Notes under the pieces: generated by a model | The model's input: the letters and a program-made list of their open reading frames with translations, nothing else | What the model was told of the DNA's origin: nothing | The model's database searches: none | Origin: Lachnospiraceae bacterium NK4A179 | Lineage (GTDB): Bacteria > Bacillota > Clostridia > Lachnospirales > Lachnospiraceae | DNA: 64,000 bases | Reading direction: 5' to 3' | NCBI GenBank assembly: GCA_000421045.1 | Contig: ATWC01000011.1 | Location: forward strand, 20,379 to 84,378 | Shown: positions 9,311 to 17,082 of the stretch, in pieces | Layout: every line of letters starts with the position of its first letter | Position numbering within the stretch: position 1 is the first letter of the stretch | Translations under genes and position numbers: made by a program

Positions 9311-9350
9311 GCTCAGAGAAAATACATACGCGGATTTCTCTTCGTGGAGG
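9311..9350 (+). repeat. 40-nt leader element, copy 1, directly before the response-regulator start
   Basis: This 40-nt block is repeated at 62150-62189 with 37 of 40 bases identical; only 9322-9324 differ (ATA here, CCG there). It contains AGAGAAA and TTTCTCT arms that can pair, then TTCGTGGAGG whose GGAGG is the SD of the following gene (ATG at 9356). Bases 9325-9350 are identical to 62164-62189. Here the upper stem (CCGC/GCGG in copy 2) cannot form. The element is not explained by either gene. Confidence 0.8.
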
Positions 9351-9355
9351 TACAA

Positions 9356-9997
9356 ATGGATAAGATCAATGTGATAATAGCTGATGACAGTGATTTTGTG
9401 CGGGACGGTATGAAGATAATCCTTGATATGGATGATGACTTTAATGTGATCGGGACCGCAGCAGATGGAAAAGAGGCAATAGCGCTCGCGGAAAAAGAGA
9501 AGCCGGATGTGTTTCTTATGGACATTCAGATGCCGGGAATGGATGGGATCGAAGCTACGAAATATATAGTGGAGCATGATCTTGGCAAGGTTCTTATACT
9601 TACCACATTTGATGATGATGAGCTGGTTAAAAAAGCACTGAAAAACGGAGCAAAAGGATACCTGATAAAGAATCATACTCCGGATCATTTAAAACAGATG
9701 ATCCGTTCCGTATATAACGGTGCAGGGGTCATGGAAGAGAGTATCTTAAAATCTCTTGCCGACGATACCGAGAATATAAATAGAAAAGACAGCTTTGATC
9801 CGTCAGGTTATAGTGAAAGAGAGCTTGATATAATACGCGCTGTCGCAGATGGTCTGTCTAATAAGGAAATAGCTTCCAGACTGTTTATTTCAGAAGGTAC
9901 AGTGAAGAATTACATCACATCGATCCTGGCAAAGGAGAATCTTTCTCACAGAACAGCTTTGGCTGTATATTATCTGACAGGCAGGCGGGTTGAGTAA
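9356..9997 (+). CDS. Response regulator, NarL/LuxR type
   Basis: Starting at ATG 9356 (GGAGG at 9346-9350) the protein has 213 residues. The receiver domain has the acidic pocket DD at 10-11, phospho-acceptor Asp56 in LMDIQMPGMDG, and Lys in the TKNH region; the C-terminal LuxR-type HTH is ERELDIIRAVADGLSNKEIA...EGTVKNYI. It is the partner of the kinase upstream. An alternative GTG/ATG further upstream (from 9305) would run through the repeated leader and is not favoured. Confidence 0.93.
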   Translation: MDKINVIIADDSDFVRDGMKIILDMDDDFNVIGTAADGKEAIALAEKEKPDVFLMDIQMPGMDGIEATKYIVEHDLGKVLILTTFDDDELVKKALKNGAKGYLIKNHTPDHLKQMIRSVYNGAGVMEESILKSLADDTENINRKDSFDPSGYSERELDIIRAVADGLSNKEIASRLFISEGTVKNYITSILAKENLSHRTALAVYYLTGRRVE

Positions 9998-10102
9998 GGA
10001 TCAAAAAGCTGACTCTGTGAGCTCTGCAGGGACGTTAATAAGAGTTTCGATAAAAAGCCGGTTTTGTCGGGAATAGATCCTGTTTTGTGCATGGGCTACA
10101 AT

Positions 10103-10117
10103 CTTGACAATGTAAAG
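10103..10117. promoter_or_regulatory. TetR-type operator 1, overlapping the -35 box
   Basis: CTTGACAATGTAAAG fits the imperfect palindrome CTTnACAnTGTnAAG. A second copy lies 33 bp downstream. It overlaps the -35 hexamer TTGACA (10104-10109) of the promoter for the hydrolase-TetR operon, a position suited to repression. Confidence 0.65.
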
Positions 10118-10132
10118 ATTATGGTATATACA
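10104..10132 (+). promoter_or_regulatory. Sigma-A promoter of the hydrolase-TetR operon
   Basis: TTGACA (10104-10109), 17-nt spacer, TATACA (10127-10132). Predicted transcription start is near 10139, between or within the operator copies. Confidence 0.65.
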
Positions 10133-10135
10133 TAA

Positions 10136-10150
10136 CTTGACAGTGTAAAG
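10136..10150. promoter_or_regulatory. TetR-type operator 2, at the transcription start
   Basis: CTTGACAGTGTAAAG, identical to operator 1 except for the central base. Centre-to-centre distance is 33 bp, about three helical turns, so two repressor dimers could bind the same DNA face. Confidence 0.65.
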
Positions 10151-10166
10151 TTTGGAGATACAACAA

Positions 10167-11261
10167 ATGAAGAATAAGAAGAAAGCCGGGAAAAAGCTTA
10201 TGATCTCTATTGCCATTACAATTGCTCTTATAGTTCTGTTATTTGTGGTATGGATCATAATAAGTCCCGGGGAGATCAGAAAATACGAAGGTGAAAAAAG
10301 TATATCCGAAAAATTTGTAATGGAAATAAACGGTGCACCAAACGTTTTTTTCATTAACGGAATTGATATCGATAATCCCGTTCTTTTACTGGTTTCAAGC
10401 GGTCCGGGTACAGATGATTATGTATTTACCGACAAATATAAGGATATGAGACTGGAGGAAGAATATACGGTTGTATATTGGGATTACAGATCCATGGGTA
10501 TAGCCTATGACAAAGATTATGATACAAAGCAGATCACGATAGAGAATCTCCTGAAAGATACGCATGAAGTTACCGAATATCTCAAAAAACGTTTTGAAAA
10601 GGAAAAAATCTATATCATGGGATTTTCAGGTGGCTCACATATTGCACTTAAAGCTGCTCAGCAGTACCCGGAAGATTATTATGCATATATAGGCATGGCA
10701 CAGGTTGTTACAGACTCTGATGAACAGACAAAGTTCATGTATGATTTTATGAAGAAAGTGTTTACATCCCGTGATGATAAGGCTTCACTGAAAAAATTTG
10801 AGAAGTATGTTGAGCTGACAGATGATAATGTTAAAATGACCGCAGGGTGGCCGGATTTTGTTTATCTGCTCCATAAGGCAGGTGGCGGAACAATAAAGGA
10901 TAAGACAGAATTTGAAGGGATAGTACTTCCTATCATCTTCTGCAAATGTTATACCGTAGACGAGAAGATAAACTATGTTAAGGCGATGAAAATGTATCGT
11001 CAAACTCCTTTAAATGAAGAGCTTACGGACTATGATTACAGAAATGATATAACATCACTGAATATACCTGCATATTTTATTAGCGGAAAGTATGATTATA
11101 ACTGTCCTTGGGAGCTGGTCGAGGATTATGAAAAAAAGCTCGATGCACCTGACAAGGATTTTTATCTGATCCCCGATTCGGCACACAGTCCTTTGTGGGA
11201 GAATTCGGAAAAGACCTGTGAAATACTAAAACAAATAAAGGAAAAAACGGAAAATGAGTGA
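10167..11261 (+). CDS. Membrane-anchored alpha/beta hydrolase
   Basis: The 364-residue protein starts at ATG 10167 (GGAG at 10154-10157). It has a lysine-rich N-terminus and one membrane anchor (residues ~13-32), then an alpha/beta hydrolase fold with oxyanion region VSSGPGTDDY, nucleophile elbow GFSGGSH, acid in SGKYDYNCPW and His in DSAHSPLW. It resembles proline-iminopeptidase-like hydrolases; the substrate is unknown. It is followed, with an 8-nt overlap, by a TetR gene, and two TetR-like operators sit at its promoter. Confidence 0.88.
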   Translation: MKNKKKAGKKLMISIAITIALIVLLFVVWIIISPGEIRKYEGEKSISEKFVMEINGAPNVFFINGIDIDNPVLLLVSSGPGTDDYVFTDKYKDMRLEEEYTVVYWDYRSMGIAYDKDYDTKQITIENLLKDTHEVTEYLKKRFEKEKIYIMGFSGGSHIALKAAQQYPEDYYAYIGMAQVVTDSDEQTKFMYDFMKKVFTSRDDKASLKKFEKYVELTDDNVKMTAGWPDFVYLLHKAGGGTIKDKTEFEGIVLPIIFCKCYTVDEKINYVKAMKMYRQTPLNEELTDYDYRNDITSLNIPAYFISGKYDYNCPWELVEDYEKKLDAPDKDFYLIPDSAHSPLWENSEKTCEILKQIKEKTENE

Positions 11262-11835
11262 CAATTATCATCATGGCAATCTCAGACAGGCACTGATAGA
11301 TGCAGGTATAAAGATCATAAACAAAAGCGGTGAGGAAAATCTTTCCCTGCGTAAAGCAGCAGCGATGTGTAATGTGTCTCACGCAGCTCCATATGCTCAT
11401 TTTAAGGATAAGAAAGAACTTATAGAGGCGATAAAAGCAAGTGTTACCGAACAGTTTATGAAAGAGCTGTCTGCTGCAGTAAATGATTCACCTGATGCGG
11501 AAAGCGCTCTGATAAACATGGGCAGGCATTATATCGCATTCTTTGTACGCAGACCTGACTATTTCAGGTTCGTTTTCGGAAATCAGAATATAACCGCACA
11601 TATATGTTTTGATAAAAAATATGAAAATGATTATCCGCCTTTTACACTGCTGAAAGAAACTTATCTTAGATATCTCAGGGAAAAAAAGCTGAAAAAAAGT
11701 AAGAAAGAAAAGGAGACAGAGTTGATACAATTATGGGCTTCCGCTCATGGGATCGCATCGATAGCCTGTATGTCCGGAGTAGAAACATCCTTTGAATGGG
11801 AGGATCGGATATTCAGCGACATGTTGCTCAGATAG
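11254..11835 (+). CDS. TetR-family regulator, probably controlling its own operon
   Basis: The 193-residue protein begins with YHHGNLRQALIDAG and carries the HTH ...LSLRKAAAMCNVSHAAPYAHFKDKKEL in the first ~60 residues, the TetR subgroup with the YHHGNLR start. The C-terminal part is the ligand domain, with a basic stretch KKLKKSKKEKE around residue 145. It overlaps the hydrolase gene by 8 nt. The paired CTTnACAnTGTnAAG sites at the shared promoter make autorepression and control of the hydrolase likely (inference). Confidence 0.9.
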   Translation: MSDNYHHGNLRQALIDAGIKIINKSGEENLSLRKAAAMCNVSHAAPYAHFKDKKELIEAIKASVTEQFMKELSAAVNDSPDAESALINMGRHYIAFFVRRPDYFRFVFGNQNITAHICFDKKYENDYPPFTLLKETYLRYLREKKLKKSKKEKETELIQLWASAHGIASIACMSGVETSFEWEDRIFSDMLLR

Positions 11836-11939
11836 AATAACTTATAGCTGATATAAAAGGACATCCTGAGTACCCGGATTACAAATACCGGAAATCTAAT
11901 GGATGGATCGATCACAAAAGACCTTGGAGATAGTTTGTA

Positions 11940-12599
11940 ATGACACTTGGAGTTATAAAGGAAAAACTTGATAAGATCAGGCCGCCAAAGACGATGACAA
12001 GGAAAAAAGATGTGGCAGTCGTCGTATTGGTTTTGTGTCTCGGGATTGTTTTAGGAATAATATCAAAGTATCTGGATGCTCTTGGACTTGATAGTACTGT
12101 GTGGTGGCACAGACCATTGGAAATACTCGATCTGGGCAATTTCTTTTCGGATTTTGCTATATGGTTGCTGATAGCGCTTTTGATCGCTGTATTCAGTGCT
12201 ACGGCTTTGCGGGCGGCACTGAATGTGCTTGCCTTCTTTGTGGGAATGTGCGCAGCTTACCATATGTATACCGTGGTCTTTTGCGGATTCAATCCATCGA
12301 GCTATATGATGATATGGTATGGTATTACAATACTTTCTCCGATCATGGCTTTTTTGTGCTGGTATGCGAAAGGATCGGGTGCAGTTGCCGTTATTCTGGA
12401 TATAGGGATAATGGCTGTATTCTTTCTCTCATGTTTTTCGATAGGATTCTTTTATCTGGCTATAAGAGGGATTCTATATTTGCTGACATTTGCGGGTGCT
12501 GTTGCAGTTTTATACAGAACGCCTAAACAGATCATAGTATCTTTACTGGGCGGTTTTCTGCTTTCGTTTCTGTTAAGTCCCGTATGGATATATTTATAA
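11940..12599 (+). CDS. Multi-pass membrane protein of unknown function
   Basis: The 219-residue protein has a basic N-terminus (residues 1-24) and about five to six hydrophobic segments (e.g. residues ~25-42, 72-95, 95-118, 125-142, 150-175, 180-215). I do not recognise the family. The SD GGAGAT precedes the ATG by about 10 nt. It follows the TetR gene by 104 nt with no clear terminator between. A different long frame inside it (12101-12526) is a shadow. Confidence 0.7.
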   Translation: MTLGVIKEKLDKIRPPKTMTRKKDVAVVVLVLCLGIVLGIISKYLDALGLDSTVWWHRPLEILDLGNFFSDFAIWLLIALLIAVFSATALRAALNVLAFFVGMCAAYHMYTVVFCGFNPSSYMMIWYGITILSPIMAFLCWYAKGSGAVAVILDIGIMAVFFLSCFSIGFFYLAIRGILYLLTFAGAVAVLYRTPKQIIVSLLGGFLLSFLLSPVWIYL

Positions 12600-12660
12600 A
12601 TTCCGTTTTATAATGGTAAAAATACAGATTGTCATGAATATTCAACAGGGGTGAGGTTAT

Positions 12661-13266
12661 ATGAAATGGATTTTTTTTGATCTGGGTGCAACGTTAGTTG
12701 ATGAAAGCGATGTTTATAAAAGCAGATGCGAATATGCTATACGACAGTTAAATATTGCTCCGGAAGAGTTTATGAATAAGGTTGTCGAGAAGGCAAGGAT
12801 ATGTCCGACACCGATCATGGCAGCAGCTAAAGAATATGGAGTGGTTTTGCCGGAGTGGGATAACAGTCTGGAAAAACTGTATGAAGCAGCGCCCGGAGTT
12901 GTCGCTGCCTTACACAGCAGATTCAAGCTTGGGATCATTGCGAATCAGTCACTCGGAACTCAGGAAAGAATTGATAAATGGGGTATCGGACAGTATTTTG
13001 ATGTTGTTATGGCATCGGCAGAAGCAGGGTGTGCAAAGCCTGACCCGAATATTTTTATTAGTGCACTTAATAAGGCCGGATGTAAAGCGACGGATGCTTT
13101 TATGATAGGGGACAGACTGGATAATGATATTATCCCGGCAAAGAAACTTGGAATGAAAACCATATGGGTACGTCAGGCATATGCTATATATCAGAAAATA
13201 GATGATGAGAGCAAAGTACCGGACTATATTGTTAACAGTATAGATGAGATACTGGCTGTTTTTTGA
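12661..13266 (+). CDS. HAD-superfamily hydrolase-like protein
   Basis: The 201-residue protein has the HAD fold: motif I FFDLGATLVD with nucleophile Asp7, motif II IIANQS, motif III around AKPDPNIF and motif IV MIGDRLDNDI. The second Asp of motif I (normally DxD) is Gly9, so the usual phosphatase acid/base is missing; this is seen in a subset of HAD proteins. Substrate is unknown. It follows a TATAAT at 12609-12614 and the SD GGGGTGAGG, so it is probably transcribed on its own. Confidence 0.87.
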   Translation: MKWIFFDLGATLVDESDVYKSRCEYAIRQLNIAPEEFMNKVVEKARICPTPIMAAAKEYGVVLPEWDNSLEKLYEAAPGVVAALHSRFKLGIIANQSLGTQERIDKWGIGQYFDVVMASAEAGCAKPDPNIFISALNKAGCKATDAFMIGDRLDNDIIPAKKLGMKTIWVRQAYAIYQKIDDESKVPDYIVNSIDEILAVF

Positions 13267-13331
13267 TAATCGTAGTTGAAAACTATCCTTTCGGAGATGT
13301 TTTGTGACAAAAACAAGGGGATTAACGGATA

Positions 13332-13796
13332 ATGAGCATAAGAAAAGAGATTGAATATAAAAAATTATCAGAAAAAGAACTGCCTGTGTTCATTCAGATG
13401 CGTATCAGACAGCTTCGCGAGGAAGGGGCTACAGAGGATCTGGATTTAGTTCCGGCTCTTCAGGATTATTATAAAAGACACATGGCAGATGGGACTTTTG
13501 TATCATGGCTTGCGATGGATGGAGATAAAATAGTCGGAACAAGCGGAATGTCATTTGTAGAGAAGCCTCCTTACTTTTCGTGTCCCAGTGGAAAGATCGG
13601 TCTGTTATCCAGCATGTTTACGGATCCGGATTACAGAAGAATGGGAATTGCAAAGGAACTGCTTTCAAGAGTTGTAAAAGAGGCAAGAGATTTTGGATGC
13701 GGAACCGTGCAGATCACGGCATCCGATATGGGCGTGCTTTTGTATACTGATTTTGGTTTTGTTAAGAATGGTAATTTCATGCAATACAAATTGTAA
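13332..13796 (+). CDS. GNAT-family N-acetyltransferase
   Basis: The 154-residue protein is a single GNAT domain with acetyl-CoA loop DPDYRRMGIAKELL (residues ~97-110) and the C-terminal strand VLLYTDFGFVKNGNFM. No substrate can be assigned. It is 65 nt after the HAD gene. SD-like AAGGGG at 13314-13319. Confidence 0.88.
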   Translation: MSIRKEIEYKKLSEKELPVFIQMRIRQLREEGATEDLDLVPALQDYYKRHMADGTFVSWLAMDGDKIVGTSGMSFVEKPPYFSCPSGKIGLLSSMFTDPDYRRMGIAKELLSRVVKEARDFGCGTVQITASDMGVLLYTDFGFVKNGNFMQYKL

Positions 13797-13859
13797 TGAA
13801 TTGAAAACAGTGCAATTTGCTGAAAGAAAACAGGATTTTTTGGTGATTTATCCAGCATC

Positions 13860-13895
13860 ATGAACAAAATATGAACATATTTACAAATTGTTCAT
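13860..13895. promoter_or_regulatory. Three ATGAACA half-sites around the -35 region
   Basis: ATGAACA occurs at 13860-13866 and 13871-13877, and its complement TGTTCAT at 13889-13895. The second and third form a 7-bp inverted repeat with an 11-nt spacer that spans the -35 of the promoter for the gene at 13964. A dimeric regulator is likely; which one is unknown. Confidence 0.5.
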
Positions 13896-13909
13896 ATTTA
13901 TGCTATAAT
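13881..13909 (+). promoter_or_regulatory. Promoter of the 92-aa protein gene
   Basis: TTACAA (13881-13886), 17-nt spacer, TATAAT (13904-13909). The leader to the ATG at 13964 is about 48 nt and contains a strong SD GGAGGAG. Confidence 0.6.
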
Positions 13910-13963
13910 TCTCTCGTTGCAAAATATAAATGCAACTGAAACAGGGGGGCCAGGAGGAGAATT

Positions 13964-14242
13964 ATGAAAACTATGCTTGATGAGAAGAATGCGATTGAAA
14001 CTGCGGATGATAAAAGGCTTGATGAATTGGTAAAGCTTACAATTAATAAGATCAGATACTATAATCATCCGGTAGATAAGGCTGTGATAAAGGTTGACAG
14101 AACTAACAGCAGCAGCGAGATGACCAAGGTATGCAACAAGCTTGTTGAACTGGGCGTGCTGGGAAATGATTACAGACTTATGGGAGACGGCTTTTTTGTA
14201 GGAGCTGTTTGCCGTGACAAAGCTGAAGAATATGTGAGCTGA
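13964..14242 (+). CDS. Small protein of unknown function (92 aa)
   Basis: The protein is soluble with no recognised domain: an N-terminal helical part (LDELVKLTINKIRYYNHPVDKA) and a segment SSSEMTKVCNKLVELGVLG that could form a helix-turn-helix-like pair. It has its own strong promoter, a possible operator and a strong terminator, so it is a monocistronic, regulated gene, suggesting a stand-alone role. No function is claimed. Confidence 0.75.
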   Translation: MKTMLDEKNAIETADDKRLDELVKLTINKIRYYNHPVDKAVIKVDRTNSSSEMTKVCNKLVELGVLGNDYRLMGDGFFVGAVCRDKAEEYVS

Positions 14243-14257
14243 GATCATGAAAAATGG

Positions 14258-14285
14258 ACGCCGTCCGGAAGGGCGGCGTTTTTTT
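14258..14285 (+). terminator. Terminator after the 92-aa gene
   Basis: ACGCCGTCC - GGAA - GGGCGGCGT stem-loop (one G-T pair) followed by seven T. Confidence 0.88.
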
Positions 14286-14332
14286 GTGCGTTGGGCGTCG
14301 AGAGCATACCACACCTGCGCGGGTATACTCGG

Positions 14333-14362
14333 CTGACAGGCGGGACATGCTTTGTGTATAAT
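14333..14362 (+). promoter_or_regulatory. Promoter of the yfhO-like gene
   Basis: CTGACA (14333-14338), 18-nt spacer, TATAAT (14357-14362). Confidence 0.6.
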
Positions 14363-14371
14363 ATCCGATGT

Positions 14372-14390
14372 GATCAAATACTGTTTGATC
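14372..14390. promoter_or_regulatory. 7-bp palindrome at the yfhO-like transcription start
   Basis: GATCAAA-TACTG-TTTGATC begins just downstream of the predicted +1 (about 14369). It could be a repressor site or a 5' hairpin of the mRNA. Confidence 0.45.
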
Positions 14391-14410
14391 GATATGAAGG
14401 AGATTTATGA

Positions 14411-16987
14411 ATGAATACGGAGGCAAATAAGAAAAAAATACCGGAATGGCTGTTTGCAGGCTTGCTCAGTATTATTACCGGAATGATCGTCTTCGGAATA
14501 ATGGATGTGCTTCCATGGCAGGATAAACTTGTTTTTTCGGGCGATGCGTTTGAACAGATCGTTCCCCTCACCAGGATGTTTTTCAGAAAGATGTTTTCAG
14601 GCGGAGATTTCCTTTATTCGGATGAATATATTCAGGGTGGAAATACTTCGCTTGCGTATTCATTTTACTGCAGCAGTTTCTTTAATTTACCTTTTCTGTT
14701 TATTAAGAATGTTGAGATTGCCGCTTTGCTTATGTTTCTTTTGAGACTGTTTGCAGCAGCCTCTTTCTTTTCTTTATTCGGGAAAAAAACGCTTAAGGCC
14801 GGCGGTATCTGGAATGTGTTTATTTCAGCGAGCTATGCACTCTGTGTTTTTTATTTTGCGAATATAAACATGCCACCGCTTCTGGAAGGGCATGCGTACC
14901 TTCCGCTGATATTGATGCTTATTGACCGGATGCTGAAAACCGGTAAGAAAACATTGCTTACAGTAGTGTTTGCGGCTCTTTTTATCTCGCAGTTTTACTG
15001 TGGATATGTTGTGTCGATAGCAGCAGTCGGTTTCTTTATCTGTGAGTTGATCATCAGAAAAAAAGAAAAAAACGGGAAAGAATGGGCCGCAGCGTTTGGC
15101 AATCTTGCGATTTCAGGTGTAACTGCAGCACTTATTTCCGGTATACTTCTGATCCCTGCCGGGTATTATGCCCTGTTTATGAATGCCGCTGAGCCGCCTG
15201 CGCCTGCAGATCTATACCCTGTATTTGTGCCTTTAGGAGTCTTTTATCCGTTTCTTCCCGGACGGATCCTGGAATTTGACACAATGATCCCGTTTTTATT
15301 CTGTGGTACAGCATCACTTTTTTCATGTGTGCTTTATTTCTTAGACAATAGTTTCAGAAAGACCGAAAGAGTGGTTACGGCAGTATGTCTTGTGATATTG
15401 TTTGCTTCTATTTATATACCGGGACTTTATTATGCTCTGCATCTTTTTAATTTACCGAATGGTTATACGATACGTTTTGCCTTTGTAATCGTATTTGTTG
15501 TATGTGCGGCTGCACTCAGGGAAGTATCTGCTGGAAAGATGGTTGTAAAGAAGACGGTGATAACCGGAACAGTAATGCTGTTGCTTTATTCATGTGTCTG
15601 GTTTGTGTGCAGGCTTGAACCATACGGAATGAGTGAATTGAGCGTTGGAATAAAAGGGTTTGCATTATTTGCAGCCGTACTTATTGTTTTTACACTCCTG
15701 TTTTCTTTTAAGCCAAAGTCATCACGTCTGTTTATTTCTGTGCTTGTGGCAACTGTTATCCTTGAAAACATATATTCGGGAATGATGGTAACGTCATATA
15801 TAAACCTTGTTGACAGACAATGGTTTTTATCATCAGATCAGAAATGCAATTACAATATCAATAAAATAAAAGAGTATACGAACGGCGATTATGGACGTAT
15901 AAAATACACAGATAACTTTTTTGTAAATAACGGTCCCTTTTATGACTACAGGACATATGGTTTTTTTTCATCGGCATATTCTGATGAGTACCAGAAGGCT
16001 ATGAACGATATGGGACTCGCTTCTCAGCTCTTTGCGACTACAACAGAAGGGAGTTCTGAGCTTCTCGAACAGCTTATGGGAGTTAAATTCTATGTGTATC
16101 CTGCAGCAAAGGATGGAGGAGATAATTACAGCATAGTTGAATCTGAATATGCACTTCCTTTAGGCTACGCGGTTTCGGCTGATGCGGAAGGCATTGTCCT
16201 TCCGGAGAAATCTCCTTTCATTGCCATGAATCAGTTTGTTTCAGGATTCACAGGGATAAACATGGAGCCTTTTTCCGATGAAGGACAGGCAATGGGACTT
16301 GAATGGCATGATATGGATGCTTACGAGTATGAGGAAGGTTATATGTTTAAAATAAACGGACCTGATCCCTGTGTCATAATATCAGTTCCGCATATTGAAG
16401 ATCGCATATCGTATATTTATCCTTCTTTTACAACCGGATACCGTGACCGTGTAAGGGCAGTAAATAGCAACACAGATAACAGGGAAACGAGAGTCTTTAG
16501 ATTAAATAAAGATGTTAATTATGCAGTGCATGGAGAGCAAAACGGTGACAGGGATATAGTATATCTGAAATTTGACCGGCTCGGAGATGAAGAGCTTTAT
16601 CTTGAAAATTCAACATGTTTTGCATATTTTGACCCGGATGCATTAAGGAAAACTCATGATATACTTGCACCCGGAGGTGTGAATATCACAGATCAGCGGG
16701 ATGGACATATAGAAGGAAATGTAACTGTCGGAAGCGGACAGAATATGATCTTTTTCTCTATTCCATATGAAGAAGGATGGAATGCTTGGATTGACGGGGA
16801 AAAGGCAGAAGTTGTGAAACTCGTTGATGGAGCCTTTATCGGTGTAAGAGCAGGTGAGGGAACACATCAGATAGTTCTTGATTATGAAACGCCCGGAGAA
16901 AAGGAAGGTATTATCTCCTTTTCATTAGGCATGGTGATATTGCTTCTTACGTGGTTACTGGATAGAAAGAAGTATAAAAAGATATAG
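14411..16987 (+). CDS. YfhO-family membrane glycosyltransferase (GT-C type)
   Basis: The 858-residue protein has a membrane domain of about 12-13 segments (residues ~13-460), with FSGDAFEQIVPL in the first external loop, where GT-C enzymes carry an acidic residue, and the YIQGGNTSLAYSF pattern of YfhO proteins. An external domain of ~350 residues and a last membrane segment (LLLTWLLDRKK) follow. YfhO of Bacillus transfers sugars from a polyprenyl-phosphate donor to lipoteichoic acid, with the GT2 enzyme CsbB making the donor. The next gene is a CsbB-type enzyme. Start ATG 14411 has AAGGAG at 14397-14402. Confidence 0.88.
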   Translation: MNTEANKKKIPEWLFAGLLSIITGMIVFGIMDVLPWQDKLVFSGDAFEQIVPLTRMFFRKMFSGGDFLYSDEYIQGGNTSLAYSFYCSSFFNLPFLFIKNVEIAALLMFLLRLFAAASFFSLFGKKTLKAGGIWNVFISASYALCVFYFANINMPPLLEGHAYLPLILMLIDRMLKTGKKTLLTVVFAALFISQFYCGYVVSIAAVGFFICELIIRKKEKNGKEWAAAFGNLAISGVTAALISGILLIPAGYYALFMNAAEPPAPADLYPVFVPLGVFYPFLPGRILEFDTMIPFLFCGTASLFSCVLYFLDNSFRKTERVVTAVCLVILFASIYIPGLYYALHLFNLPNGYTIRFAFVIVFVVCAAALREVSAGKMVVKKTVITGTVMLLLYSCVWFVCRLEPYGMSELSVGIKGFALFAAVLIVFTLLFSFKPKSSRLFISVLVATVILENIYSGMMVTSYINLVDRQWFLSSDQKCNYNINKIKEYTNGDYGRIKYTDNFFVNNGPFYDYRTYGFFSSAYSDEYQKAMNDMGLASQLFATTTEGSSELLEQLMGVKFYVYPAAKDGGDNYSIVESEYALPLGYAVSADAEGIVLPEKSPFIAMNQFVSGFTGINMEPFSDEGQAMGLEWHDMDAYEYEEGYMFKINGPDPCVIISVPHIEDRISYIYPSFTTGYRDRVRAVNSNTDNRETRVFRLNKDVNYAVHGEQNGDRDIVYLKFDRLGDEELYLENSTCFAYFDPDALRKTHDILAPGGVNITDQRDGHIEGNVTVGSGQNMIFFSIPYEEGWNAWIDGEKAEVVKLVDGAFIGVRAGEGTHQIVLDYETPGEKEGIISFSLGMVILLLTWLLDRKKYKKI

Positions 16988-17056
16988 TGTCTGTTTTTGT
17001 AATTATATTCCTGTCGTGTTAGAATTAAGCGGTTATGTAATATTTATAAACAGACA
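16988..17056. other. Inverted repeat bracketing the yfhO-glycosyltransferase gap
   Basis: TGTCTGTTT (16988-16996, starting right after the yfhO stop) and AAACAGACA (17048-17056) are perfect 9-nt complements 51 nt apart. They could close a large stem in the transcript. The internal 51 nt hold no gene. Confidence 0.4.
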
Positions 17057-17082
17057 TCATAGATCAGGTTTTGGAGACAGTC

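Noticed and set aside
12101..12526. 141-aa frame in a second plus frame within the membrane protein gene
   Set aside because: The 11940-12599 frame has an SD and hydrophobic segments; the other has neither and is Cys/Ser-rich in a shadow-like way.
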